Assembly (NCBI GenBank): GCA_046350655.1
Contig: JAXMAB010000009.1
Location: 186,001-250,000, forward strand
DNA: 64,000 nucleotides
Direction: 5' to 3'
Source of the DNA: JAEUHO01 sp046350655
GTDB lineage: Bacteria; Planctomycetota; PLA2; JAEUHO01
This document shows, piece by piece, positions 53,379 to 61,609 of the stretch. The notes beneath the pieces are model-generated. The model did no database searches. It was not told the DNA's origin and was given only the letters and a program-made list of their open reading frames with translations. Made by a program: the position numbers and the translations under genes. Position 1 is the first letter of the stretch. Each line of letters starts with the position of its first letter.

Positions 53379-54512
53379 ATGGCCGCGCCGCTCAAGGACT
53401 TCTTCTCCGCCGAGGTCGTGCGCGCCGTCGCCGACGAGCTGTCGGCCGCGCACCGGCCGTTCCCGCGCGCGGCGTTCGTCCGCGACGCGACGCGAGGGCT
53501 CCAGGCGCTCGAGCTGATGGACCGCGGCCGGCACGTGATGCGCGCGATGCGGGCGCACCTGCCGGACGACCCCGCGGAGGCGATCGGCATCCTCGAGCGG
53601 TCGCTCGGGCCGCCGCTCGACGCCACGGGCCCTCGCGAGGCGGCGGGAGAGGGGCACGGCATGGCGCCGTTCCGCTACCTCCCGCACGTGTTGTTCGTGG
53701 CGGAGCACGGGCTCCCGTGCTTCGAGGCGTCCATGCGCGCACAGCACGCGCTCACGCAGCGGTTCACCGCCGAGTTCAGCGTGCGACGGTTCCTCGAGGC
53801 CGAGCCCGCGCGGACGCTCGCGCGCCTCGAGGCGTGGACGCGCGACCCGAGCCCGCACGTGCGGCGGCTCGTCTCGGAGGGCACGCGCCCGCGCCTGCCC
53901 TGGGCGGGCCGGCTGCGCGCGTTCCAGCGCGACCCGAGCCCCACGCTCGCGCTCCTCGAGCGGCTGAAGGACGACCCCCACCCCTACGTCCGCCGCAGCG
54001 TCGCCAACCACCTCAACGACATCGGGAAGGACCACCCCGCGCTGCTCGTCGAGGTCGCGACCCGGTGGCTGCGGGGCGCGTCGCCGGAGCGGCGGCGGCT
54101 CGTCGAGCACGGGCTGCGCACCGCGATCAAGCGCGGCGACCCGGCGGCGCTGCGCGCGCTCGGCTTCCGCGCCGCGCCCGACGTCGAGGTCGTGCGCGCG
54201 ACCGTCACGCCGGCCGCCCCGCGCATCGGCGGCGCGGTGCGCATCGACGTCGAGGTCCGCAACGGCGCGGCGCGCGCGGCGGACGTCGTCGTCGACCTCG
54301 GCGTGCACTTCGTGAAGGCCGACGGCGGCGCGAAGCCGAAGGTGTTCAAGCTGCGCGCGGTGCGCCTCCCGCCCGGCGGATCGGTCGTGCTCGGCCGGCG
54401 GATCGCGCTCGCGCAGCTCTCGACGCGCACGCACCGGCCCGGGCACCACGCGGTGGACGTCCGGCTGAACGGCCGCGTCGTGCCCGCGGGCGGGTTCACG
54501 CTCCGCGCGTGA
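53379..54512 (+). CDS. AlkC-like DNA alkylation repair protein with C-terminal beta domain
   Basis: The 377-residue product has the helical HEAT-like fold of the AlkC/AlkD glycosylases: 'LELMDRGRHVMRAMRAHLPD', 'RFTAEFSVRRFLEAEPARTL', 'DPSPHVRRLVSEGTRPRLPW' and 'YVRRSVANHLNDIGKDHPAL'. AlkC and AlkD remove 3-methyladenine and related lesions without base flipping. After residue 275 a beta-sandwich-like domain ('IDVEVRNGAARAADVVVDLG') is appended, as in the AlkC subgroup with an Ig-like C-terminal domain that clamps DNA. The start is set by the TAGACT-spaced ATG. Confidence 0.82.
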   Translation: MAAPLKDFFSAEVVRAVADELSAAHRPFPRAAFVRDATRGLQALELMDRGRHVMRAMRAHLPDDPAEAIGILERSLGPPLDATGPREAAGEGHGMAPFRYLPHVLFVAEHGLPCFEASMRAQHALTQRFTAEFSVRRFLEAEPARTLARLEAWTRDPSPHVRRLVSEGTRPRLPWAGRLRAFQRDPSPTLALLERLKDDPHPYVRRSVANHLNDIGKDHPALLVEVATRWLRGASPERRRLVEHGLRTAIKRGDPAALRALGFRAAPDVEVVRATVTPAAPRIGGAVRIDVEVRNGAARAADVVVDLGVHFVKADGGAKPKVFKLRAVRLPPGGSVVLGRRIALAQLSTRTHRPGHHAVDVRLNGRVVPAGGFTLRA

Positions 54513-54543
54513 CGGCGCGCGGACGGGGTCGAGGGACCGGGAC

Positions 54544-54553
54544 GCGAGGCCCG
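54544..54553 (-). repeat. Dispersed palindromic element, shorter variant
   Basis: GGGACGCGAGGCCCGG lacks one C relative to the perfect core. Located 31 bases after the AlkC-like gene. Confidence 0.55.
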
Positions 54554-54633
54554 GCGGCCTCCCCCGGTCGCTCCGCCGTCCGGTCGCGGCCCGCCGCCGC
54601 CCGGTTTCGGGATTCGGGGCCGGAACCCGGGGG

Positions 54634-54639
54634 TATCCT
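54634..54639 (+). promoter_or_regulatory. Possible -10 element for the S41 protease gene (TATCCT)
   Basis: TATCCT 28 bases before the ATG at 54668, with GGAAGG as ribosome-binding site. Confidence 0.4.
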
Positions 54640-54667
54640 CCCGCGTCGAACCCTGTCGGAAGGCTCC

Positions 54668-57166
54668 ATGACCCGACGCCGCCCCCTCACGCTCGCGCTC
54701 CTCCTCCTCGCCGCGGCCGTCCTCGGCCCCCGCTCGTCCCGCGCCGACGACATCGACGACGCGACGACCCGGAAGGCGGTCGAGGCCGCCCTCGAGAAGG
54801 CCCCGGAGGACGACCTCCCGGCCCTGTGGGCGCTCGCGAAGGACCTCGCGAAGGACAAGGGCGCCGTCCCGGCGCTCCGCGCGCTGGTGGACGCCGCGTC
54901 GCCCGCCCGGCGGCTCGTGATCGGGCGCGCCCTCGTGCTGCTCCAGGACGAGGCGAAGGGCGTCGAGATCCTCCAGGCGCTCGCCGGCGACGACAAGTCG
55001 GCGCCGATGCTCCGCGTCGCCGCGCTGAAGATCCTCGAGCGCGAGGGCGAGGCGGAGCAGGCCGAGTGGCTCCTCGCGACGATCGACGGGACGCTCGAGC
55101 CCAGCGTGAAGATGGCGATGGCCCGCACCCTTTGGCGCATCGGCGGCAGCAAGAAGGGCAAGGCCAAGGACGTGATGCTCGAGTACCTGAAGAGCGAGGA
55201 CCGCGCCCGACGCGAGGAGGGCGCGCTCGCCCTCGGCGAGATCGGCGCGACCGCCGAGGCGAAGCCCGTCCTGGCGGAGATGCGCGGCGAGCCGACCGAG
55301 CGCGGCCGCAGCGCGGCCCTCCTGCTCGACCTCCTCGCGCGCGAGACGGTGGCCGAGGCCGCCCTCCGCGCGCCGCCCCCGGCCGCGCCGCCCGTCGCCG
55401 CGCCGCCGGCGGCCGCCGGCACGCCCTGGCCGCTGCTCGACGAGATCCGCCAGATGCTCGAGCAGTACTACGTGGACCTCGACAAGGTCCACGACCCGAA
55501 GCTCGAGGACGCGGCCGCGAAGGGCTTCACCGAGGCGCTCGACGAGCACAGCGCGTACATGTCGCCCACGGACTACGCCAAGCTCCTCGAGGGCCTCGAT
55601 CCGACCTACGGCGGCGTGGGCGCCTACGTGGCGATCGACGCCGACAACGGCAGCCGGTTCACCGTGAGCCGGCCGATCTGGGGCGGCCCGCTCTACAAGG
55701 GCGGCATCCGCGCCGGCGACGTCGTCGTCGCGATCGACGGCGAGCCGACGGCGAACCTCGCGCTCGAGGAGTGCGTGCGCCGCCTGAAGGGCCCCGCGGG
55801 CACGAAGGTCGTGCTGTCGGTCGTCCGGCCGGGCTGGACCGAGAAGCAGGACTTCACGCTGACCCGCGCCAACATCACCATCCCGAGCATCGCGTACGAC
55901 GTGCTGCCCGGCGGCGTCGGGTACCTCGCGATCCTCTCGTTCGGCGAGGACACGCCGCGCGAGGTCCACAAGATCCTCGACGAGTTCACGAAGGCCGGCG
56001 TCCGCGGGATCGTCATCGACCTCCGGGGCAACCCCGGCGGGCTCCTCCGCGCCGCGGTGGACATCGCCTCCGAGTTCCTGCCCGCCGGCGTGCGCGTCGT
56101 GTCCGAGAAGGGCCGCGACAACGTGTGGCCGGAGCGCGTCCACGTCGCGACCGGCGTCGGCGAGGGCCGCCCGGCGTGGCCGCTCGTCGTCCTCACGAAC
56201 GGCGGCACCGCCAGCGCCTCCGAGATCCTCTCGGGCGCGCTGCGCCACCACGGCCGCGCGCGCCTCGTGGGCACCCAGACGTTCGGCAAGGGGTCGGTGC
56301 AGGTGCCGCTCGAGCTCAAGTCGCGCCCCGGCGAGCCGTACACCGACGTCGAGCGCCCGACCGTGACGTCGTACTCCGACCTCAACGGCAACGGCCGCTT
56401 CGACCCGGGCGAGCCCGCGCGCCGCGCGAACATGAAGAACGGCCGCTACGACACGGCCGAGAAGTTCACCGACGCCAACGGCAACGGCGTGTGGGACGCC
56501 GGCGAGGAGTTCGTCGACGCCAACCAGAACGGCGTCTACGACCCGGCCGAGCCGTTCGAGGACCTCAACAAGAACGGCAAGTGGGACACCGGCGGCGCGT
56601 TCAAGCCGACGGTCGCGAAGTACTTCCTCCCCGACGGCACGAACCTGAAGGGCCACACCGAGATCCTGAAGGGCAAGGTCATCCGCACGGGCGGCCTCGT
56701 CCCGGACGTCGAGATCAAGGACGACACGCGGGACTTCTGGGAGCTCCAGGCGCAGTCCGAGCTCTACCGGACGGGCGCGGCGAAGAAGTACGTCGACGAG
56801 GTCGTCGCCGCCGACCCGGCCCGCGCCGAGGCGCTGTCGCGCTCGGACCGCCACGACCCGGCGAGCTACCCGGGCTTCGACGCGTTCTACGACGGGCTCG
56901 GCACGAAGCTCTCGAAGCAGGCCGTCCGCGCACTGGTGCGCATCCGCGTCCGCGAGGCCCTGAGCGACCGCCTGGGCCGCGCCCTCGACGGCGACATCGT
57001 GGACGACGCGACGCTGCGGGCCGGCGTCCTCGACCTCCTCGCGACCCTGAAGGTCGACCCGAGGTCGGTCGAGGACCTCGCGTTCCTCGCCGACCTGCCG
57101 AAGCCGAAGGCCGAGGGCGACAAGCCCGCCGAGAAGCCCGCGGACGGCACGCCGACCCCGCGCTGA
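54668..57166 (+). CDS. Exported HEAT-PDZ-S41 carboxy-terminal protease with DxNxNG repeats
   Basis: The 832-residue protein has a signal peptide (residues 1 to about 26), an N-terminal HEAT-like helical region (30-235), a Pro/Ala linker, then a C-terminal-processing peptidase: the 'DEHSAYMSPTDYAKLLEGLD' region, a PDZ domain ('YKGGIRAGDVVVAIDGEPTA') and the catalytic core with Ser516 ('NGGTASASEILSGAL') and Lys541 ('TQTFGKGSVQVPLEL'), 25 residues apart as in Prc/CtpA. Between this core and the final strands lie four to five DxNxNGxxD repeats (571-643), like dockerin/EF-hand calcium loops. It probably degrades or matures periplasmic proteins in a calcium-sensitive way (inference). Confidence 0.9.
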   Translation: MTRRRPLTLALLLLAAAVLGPRSSRADDIDDATTRKAVEAALEKAPEDDLPALWALAKDLAKDKGAVPALRALVDAASPARRLVIGRALVLLQDEAKGVEILQALAGDDKSAPMLRVAALKILEREGEAEQAEWLLATIDGTLEPSVKMAMARTLWRIGGSKKGKAKDVMLEYLKSEDRARREEGALALGEIGATAEAKPVLAEMRGEPTERGRSAALLLDLLARETVAEAALRAPPPAAPPVAAPPAAAGTPWPLLDEIRQMLEQYYVDLDKVHDPKLEDAAAKGFTEALDEHSAYMSPTDYAKLLEGLDPTYGGVGAYVAIDADNGSRFTVSRPIWGGPLYKGGIRAGDVVVAIDGEPTANLALEECVRRLKGPAGTKVVLSVVRPGWTEKQDFTLTRANITIPSIAYDVLPGGVGYLAILSFGEDTPREVHKILDEFTKAGVRGIVIDLRGNPGGLLRAAVDIASEFLPAGVRVVSEKGRDNVWPERVHVATGVGEGRPAWPLVVLTNGGTASASEILSGALRHHGRARLVGTQTFGKGSVQVPLELKSRPGEPYTDVERPTVTSYSDLNGNGRFDPGEPARRANMKNGRYDTAEKFTDANGNGVWDAGEEFVDANQNGVYDPAEPFEDLNKNGKWDTGGAFKPTVAKYFLPDGTNLKGHTEILKGKVIRTGGLVPDVEIKDDTRDFWELQAQSELYRTGAAKKYVDEVVAADPARAEALSRSDRHDPASYPGFDAFYDGLGTKLSKQAVRALVRIRVREALSDRLGRALDGDIVDDATLRAGVLDLLATLKVDPRSVEDLAFLADLPKPKAEGDKPAEKPADGTPTPR

Positions 57167-57182
57167 CCCCGCGGGGCCCGAC

Positions 57183-57971
57183 GTGGCGATCGACCTCCTG
57201 ACCTTCCCCGGGCTCGCCGGTCCCGGGGCCGGCGTGCCCGGCCTCGTCCACGGCGTGACGCAGCGCCCCGGCGGCGTGAGCCGCGGGGCCTACGGCGAGC
57301 TGAACCTCGGCCGGTCGTCGGGGGACGACCCCGAGCACGTCGCCGAGAACGGCCGCCGGCTCGCGGCGGCGCTCGGCGCGTCGGGCCGCGTCCGCTTCCC
57401 CCACCAGGTGCACGGCCGCGCGGTGGTCGTCCTCGACGCGCCGCCGGACGCGCCGCTGCCCGAGGCCGACGCGGTGGTCACCGACGTGCCGGGCCTCGCC
57501 GTCGGCGTGCTCGGGGCCGACTGCCCGGGCGTGCTCGTCGTCGACCCGGTGCACCGCGCGCTGGCCGTCGTCCACTCGGGCTGGCGCGGCACCGTCGCCG
57601 GCGTCCTCGTCGCCGCCCTCGCCACGATGCGCGCGCGCTACGGGACCGACGCCGCCGACGTCCGCGTCGGGATCGGGCCCGGGATCTCGGCGCGCCGGTA
57701 CGAGGTCGGCCCGGACGTGGCCGAGCCGTTCCTCGAGGCCCTGCCCTTCGCGCGCGGCTGCGTGACGCCCGGCCGCGGCGACCGCGTCTTCCTCGACCTC
57801 GTCGGCGCGCTGCGGCGGCAGGCGGAAGCGTGCGGCGTCCCCGCGGGCCGCATCGAGGCGATCGACCTCTGCACGTTCGACGCGCGCGACCGGCTGTTCT
57901 CGCACCGTCGCGACGGCGCGGCGACCGGCCGCCACGGCCTCGTCGCGATGTGGACGACCCCGTCCGCCTGA
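57183..57971 (+). CDS. pgeF: Peptidoglycan editing factor / purine nucleosidase family (multi-copper-like fold)
   Basis: The 262-residue product of the YfiH/PgeF family has the metal triad His77 ('FPHQVHGRA'), Cys114 ('GVLGADCPGVLVVD') and His131 ('VVHSGWRGT'), plus 'GPGISARRYEVGPDV' and a final 'DLCTFDARDRLFSHRRDG'. Known members remove wrongly placed L-Ser from muropeptide precursors or act as purine nucleoside phosphorylases; the choice is open. The GTG start lies 16 bases after the protease gene, so they may be co-transcribed. Confidence 0.9.
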   Translation: MAIDLLTFPGLAGPGAGVPGLVHGVTQRPGGVSRGAYGELNLGRSSGDDPEHVAENGRRLAAALGASGRVRFPHQVHGRAVVVLDAPPDAPLPEADAVVTDVPGLAVGVLGADCPGVLVVDPVHRALAVVHSGWRGTVAGVLVAALATMRARYGTDAADVRVGIGPGISARRYEVGPDVAEPFLEALPFARGCVTPGRGDRVFLDLVGALRRQAEACGVPAGRIEAIDLCTFDARDRLFSHRRDGAATGRHGLVAMWTTPSA

Positions 57972-57972
57972 C

Positions 57973-57982
57973 GCGAGGCCCG
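57973..57982 (-). repeat. Dispersed palindromic element, diverged core
   Basis: GCGAGGCCCG begins one base after the pgeF stop codon (TGACGCGAGGCCCGG), in a 28-base gap between convergent genes. Confidence 0.5.
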
Positions 57983-57999
57983 GTCGCCGCCGCGGCCGG

Positions 58000-58386
58000 T
58001 CAGATCGCGACCTTCGCCAGCGTCTCGCGGAAGCCCGACTCGAGGGCCTCCTCGAAGTCGAAGACGTCGCGGAAGTCGTCGCGGCAGTCGTCGGCGGTCT
58101 TCTGGAGGAGGTCCTCCTCGATCATGTGGAACACGATCGTCCCGACGTCGTCGGTCTTCGTGATCCCCCACTCGGACAGGACCGCCCGGGCGAGCAGGCC
58201 GAACGTCTCGACCGCGAGGTCGCGGAACCCCTCGAGCAGCTGCACGCCGGAGACGTGCTTCTGCCCCTTCTCGCGCCGCTGGATCGTGAAGTCGAGCGCC
58301 TCGAGGACGAACGTGTACGCCTCCACGCGGAAACGCGGGTCGCGGCGGACGATGTCCTGCAGGATCTGGTCGCGATCGCGGTCCAC
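58000..58386 (-). CDS. Minf_1886 family protein
   Basis: The 128-residue product starts 'DQILQDIVRRDPRFRVEAYT' and has 'FVLEALDFTIQRREKGQKHV', 'SGVQLLEGFRDLAVETFGLL' and 'WGITKTDDVGTIVFHMIEED'. This is the conserved layout of the Minf_1886 family, typical of Planctomycetes, Verrucomicrobia and Acidobacteria. Function unknown; all helical, cytosolic, no catalytic motif. The GTG start has GGAG eight bases upstream, and TAGACT (58430-58435) is a possible -10. It is one of the better taxonomic hints in the window. Confidence 0.88.
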   Translation of the reverse strand: MDRDRDQILQDIVRRDPRFRVEAYTFVLEALDFTIQRREKGQKHVSGVQLLEGFRDLAVETFGLLARAVLSEWGITKTDDVGTIVFHMIEEDLLQKTADDCRDDFRDVFDFEEALESGFRETLAKVAI

Positions 58387-58429
58387 GGGCGGCTCCGAGG
58401 GCCCCGCCGCTCGCGCGGCGCGCCTCCTT

Positions 58430-58435
58430 AGTCTA
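58430..58435 (-). promoter_or_regulatory. Possible -10 element for the Minf_1886 gene (TAGACT)
   Basis: TAGACT on the minus strand, 43 bases before the GTG; followed by AAGGAGG, which is too far from this start to be its ribosome-binding site. Confidence 0.35.
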
Positions 58436-58518
58436 CGGCTCGCCGAGGCGAAAGGTTGACAGCCTGACGCGGCCCTAACGGGACCCGGGGCCCGGTGGCC
58501 CGGCGCGGGGCGGCGGCG

Positions 58519-59550
58519 TCAGCGCCGGAGCGCGAGCGCGGCGTCGAGCATCAGCGCGGCCGGGCTCACGTTGCGGCGCACGTAGCCGGCGAGCCGCGCG
58601 ATGCGCTCGAACGCCGCCTCGGCGCGCGGCGGCGGGAGCGCCGCGAGCGGCCCCGCGTCGCGGCCCGCGAGCCGGTCGCGGAGCAGCGTCTGGAGCGCGT
58701 GGAAGACGTCCTCGAGCGCCTGCCGCACGCGCTCGCCGGGCGCGCCGTCGGGCGCGGCGTCGCCGTCCTCGCGAGCCTCCTCGTCGGAGCCGGCGAGCCC
58801 GCCCGCGCGCGCCTTGAGCGCGGCGAGCGCGGCCTCGGCCGCCGTCGCCGCGCCGGGCACGCGCGAGAGCGCCGCCCCGCAGAGCGCCTCGACGACGACG
58901 TCGGCCTCGAGCGTCGCGAGCCGTTGCGCGCGGGCCGTCGAGCCCCCCGCCCATCGCGCGACCGCGTCGGCGCGCGCCGGGTCGACGCCCGTCGCGACGA
59001 GGCGCGCCGCGATCGTCGCGGCGTCGGGCTCCGGGAACCGCAGCCGCTGGCAGCGCGACTGCACGGCGTCGGGCAGCCGGTCGGGCCGGGTCGTGACGAG
59101 CACGAACGTCGTCGTGGCGGGCGGCTCCTCGAGGGTCTTCAGGTAGCGCGCGACGGCCTCGGGCGCCATCGCCTCCGCGGGGTCCACGACGAACACCTGG
59201 CGCCGGCCCTCGAGCGGCGACGCGTGCGCGCGCTCGAGCAGCGTCGAGAGCGCCTCGACGCTGATCACCGTCGCCTTGTCGCGGCCGCGGCGGTGGAAGT
59301 CGGGGTGCGCGCCCGAACGGACGCGCCGGCACGCCGAGCACGCGCCGCAGGGCCTCGCGTCGGCCTCGCAGAGGAGCGCCGCGGCGAACCAGCGCGCGGC
59401 CTCGCGCGGGCCCGTCGCGTCGGCCGACTCGAACAGGTAGGCCGAGGCGATCCGCGTGCCGGCCGCGATGCGCGCGAGCCGGACGCCGGCCGGCCCGAGG
59501 TAGGCGGGCGGCGCGGCCGGCGCGGCGGGGACGGCGTCAGAGGAGGTCAC
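58519..59550 (-). CDS. holB: DNA polymerase III delta-prime subunit
   Basis: The 343-residue clamp-loader subunit has the zinc cluster 'CGACSACRRVRSGAHPDFH', 'QVFVVDPAEAMAPEAVARYL' and the SRC-type motif 'PDAVQSRCQRLRFPEPDAAT', with 'KTLEEPPATTTFVLVT' between. The Walker A position reads 'FESADATGPREAARW', without GKT, so it cannot bind ATP, as expected for delta-prime. The GTG start overlaps the tmk stop by 14 bases, and the tmk-holB order is conserved in many bacteria. No frameshift or truncation noticed. Confidence 0.93.
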   Translation of the reverse strand: MTSSDAVPAAPAAPPAYLGPAGVRLARIAAGTRIASAYLFESADATGPREAARWFAAALLCEADARPCGACSACRRVRSGAHPDFHRRGRDKATVISVEALSTLLERAHASPLEGRRQVFVVDPAEAMAPEAVARYLKTLEEPPATTTFVLVTTRPDRLPDAVQSRCQRLRFPEPDAATIAARLVATGVDPARADAVARWAGGSTARAQRLATLEADVVVEALCGAALSRVPGAATAAEAALAALKARAGGLAGSDEEAREDGDAAPDGAPGERVRQALEDVFHALQTLLRDRLAGRDAGPLAALPPPRAEAAFERIARLAGYVRRNVSPAALMLDAALALRR

Positions 59551-60151
59551 GGACCGCCTGCCACACGAGGCCCTCGACCTCGTCCTCGCCGCGGTTCGCG
59601 TCGATCATCACGAAGCGGTCGGGGTCGGCGCCGAAGAGCGCGCGGAACGCGGACCGCACCCGCCGGCGGTAGTCCGGGCCGCGCCGCTCGACGCGGTCGA
59701 GCGGGCGGTCCATGCGGCGCGCGGCCACGGCGTCGTCCACGTCGAGGAGGATCGCGCGGCGCGGCTCGAGGCCGTCCGTCGCGATGCGCGTCGTCACGCG
59801 GACGACGGCGGGATCGACGCCGCCCCCGCCGCCCTGGTAGGCCTGGGTGGCGTAGTGCCAGCGGTCGCACACGACGACGTGGCCCGCCGCGAGCGCGGGG
59901 CGGATCTTCTCGACCACGAGGCGGCGCCGGGCCGCCTGGTAGAGGAGCACCTCGGTGGTCGCGTCGAGGTCGCCGACCGCGGGGTCGAGGAGCACCGCGC
60001 GCAGCCGCTCGCCGACGGGCGTGTCGCCCGGGTCGCGGACCCGGACCACGGTGCGGCCCGCGGCCTCGATCCGCGCGGCGAGCCGCCGGCACTGGGTGGA
60101 CTTGCCGCCCCCGTCGGGGCCGTCGATCACGAGGAAGAGTCCGTCCGGCAT
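59537..60151 (-). CDS. tmk: Thymidylate kinase
   Basis: The 204-residue kinase phosphorylates dTMP to dTDP. It has P-loop GPDGGGKST (residues 11-19), the 'VRDPGDTPVGERLRAVLLD' motif (usually DPGGT), 'DRWHYATQAYQGGGGGVDPA' (substrate lid and base) and 'RPLDRVERRGPDYRRRV'. It lies just upstream of holB. The ATG at 60151 lacks a Shine-Dalgarno, but TAGGAT ends nine bases before it. Confidence 0.95.
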   Translation of the reverse strand: MPDGLFLVIDGPDGGGKSTQCRRLAARIEAAGRTVVRVRDPGDTPVGERLRAVLLDPAVGDLDATTEVLLYQAARRRLVVEKIRPALAAGHVVVCDRWHYATQAYQGGGGGVDPAVVRVTTRIATDGLEPRRAILLDVDDAVAARRMDRPLDRVERRGPDYRRRVRSAFRALFGADPDRFVMIDANRGEDEVEGLVWQAVRDLL

Positions 60152-60160
60152 GGGGCCGCG

Positions 60161-60166
60161 ATCCTA
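60161..60166 (-). promoter_or_regulatory. -10-like TAGGAT nine bases before ATG (leaderless candidate)
   Basis: TAGGAT on the minus strand, then nine G/C bases and the tmk ATG; no ribosome-binding site. Confidence 0.4.
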
Positions 60167-60200
60167 CGCGGGCCGGGGGTCGGGTCCCCTCGCCGGCCGG

Positions 60201-60215
60201 CGGGCCTCGCGGTCC
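60201..60215 (+). repeat. Dispersed palindromic element, perfect core
   Basis: CGGGCCTCGCGGTCC between the DnaA-like gene and the tmk start, 50 bases upstream of tmk. Confidence 0.7.
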
Positions 60216-60265
60216 CGCGCCCCCGACCGCGTCCCCGGCCGGGCCCCCCGCGGCCGCGACGCCGG

Positions 60266-61609
60266 TCAGAGGCGTCGGACGAGGCCGTCGAGGGTCGACT
60301 CGAAGGCCGGGTCCACGTCACGCCGGGCGCGGACCTCGGCGAGCGCGCGGCTCGCGGCGCTGTGCGCGCGGAGCCCGAAGGCCTTGGCGAGGTCGGTGAG
60401 CGGGAGGGCGGCCGCGCGCCAGACGAGGTACATCGCGGCGCGTCGGGCCTCGAGGACGTTCGGGTGTTTCGTCGGCCGGTCGAGGACGCGGCGGTCCACG
60501 CCGAAATGCTCGGAGACGACGTCCTTGGCGCGGCGGACGACCTCCTCGCGGGGGCTCGACGGCGACGCGACCGCGGCGACCTCGGGGAGGTGCGCGACGT
60601 CGAGGGGGCGTCCGAGGCGGCGCGAGACGTAGGCCCAGCGGTCGACGAGGTCGACGGCGCCGGGGAGCGTCGTCGCGCGCGCGAGGACGGCGTCGCGGAC
60701 GGCGTCCGGGAGCGGGACGCCCCAGGCCCCGGCGCGCTCCGCGAGGATGCGCTCGCGCAGGGCCGGCGTCGCGGAGGACAGCCGGAGGACGAGCCCCGCG
60801 AGGAGGCGCGACCGCAGGCGCTCGGAGAGGCCGGGGAGGCCGTGCGGGTGGCTGCGGGCGGTCACGACGACGCGGACGCCGCGGCTCCGGGCCTTGTCGA
60901 AGAGCGTCTCGAGGGTGCGCTGGGTCGTCGGCCGGTCCTCGAGCTCGTCGAGCCCGTCCACGACGACGAGCCGGCGCGACGCGAGGTCCTCGTCGATGGA
61001 GGCGAGCGCCGCGAGGTCGCGTTCGCGCACGGCGGGGACGACGCGGGCGGTGAGCGCCCGGGCGTTGAGCAGGAGCGAGGCCGCCGGGTCCTGGGCGGAG
61101 GACGCCGCGTGGAGGGCGCGCACGAGGTGGGTCTTGCCGGTGCCCGGCTCGCCGTAGAGGTAGAGCGTGGCGGGGCTCGCGACGTCGCTGCCGTGGAGCG
61201 CCTGCGCGACCACCCGCACGACGAACGCGTTCTCGGCCTCCGCGACGAACGAGAGGAGCGTCGGGGCGGGCTGCGCGTCGCGGAGCGCCGCGCGCCACGC
61301 GGCCTCGTCCTCGGGGATCTCGTCGCGGACCGTGCGCGTGGCGGCGAGGCGCGACGACACGGTGACCTCGACGTGGACGCCGTCGCCGAGCACGCGGCCG
61401 AACGCGCGGTCGAGGAGCGCGCGGTAGTTGAACTCGAGCCACGTGCGGTGGACCTCGGTGGGCACCGCCAGCGTCACGCTGCGGCCCGAGACCTTCACGA
61501 CCTCGGCGTCGCGGAACCACAGCCGGTAGCGGTGGCGGCCGAGGGCCGCGACCAGCTCCTCGCGGGCGCCGTCGAGCAGCTCGGCGTAGAGGGCGGCGCC
61601 GGCGCTCAA
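60266..61609 (-). CDS. DnaA-like replication initiator with altered DNA-binding signature
   Basis: The 447-residue protein has the full DnaA layout. Domain I is residues 1-85 ('LWFRDAEVVKVSGRSVTLAV', 'VHRTWLEFNYRALLDRAF'), with a short linker, then AAA+ domain III with Walker A GEPGTGKT (153-160), 'RRLVVVDGLDEL' at the Walker B position (one Asp replaced by Gly), 'VVVTARSHPHGLPGLSERLR' and 'SRLLAGLVLRL'. Domain IV is 365-447. In domain IV the usual G-G-R-D-H-T-T reads GLRAHSA (412-418), so the Asp and Thr that contact DnaA boxes are changed. The start is a rare TTG in TTGA overlap with the upstream stop. It could be the true DnaA or a divergent paralogue. Confidence 0.8.
   Translation of the reverse strand: MSAGAALYAELLDGAREELVAALGRHRYRLWFRDAEVVKVSGRSVTLAVPTEVHRTWLEFNYRALLDRAFGRVLGDGVHVEVTVSSRLAATRTVRDEIPEDEAAWRAALRDAQPAPTLLSFVAEAENAFVVRVVAQALHGSDVASPATLYLYGEPGTGKTHLVRALHAASSAQDPAASLLLNARALTARVVPAVRERDLAALASIDEDLASRRLVVVDGLDELEDRPTTQRTLETLFDKARSRGVRVVVTARSHPHGLPGLSERLRSRLLAGLVLRLSSATPALRERILAERAGAWGVPLPDAVRDAVLARATTLPGAVDLVDRWAYVSRRLGRPLDVAHLPEVAAVASPSSPREEVVRRAKDVVSEHFGVDRRVLDRPTKHPNVLEARRAAMYLVWRAAALPLTDLAKAFGLRAHSAASRALAEVRARRDVDPAFESTLDGLVRRL

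Noticed and set aside
58456..58461. Consensus-like TTGACA on the plus strand
   Set aside because: No -10 at the right distance, and the only gene downstream runs the other way.
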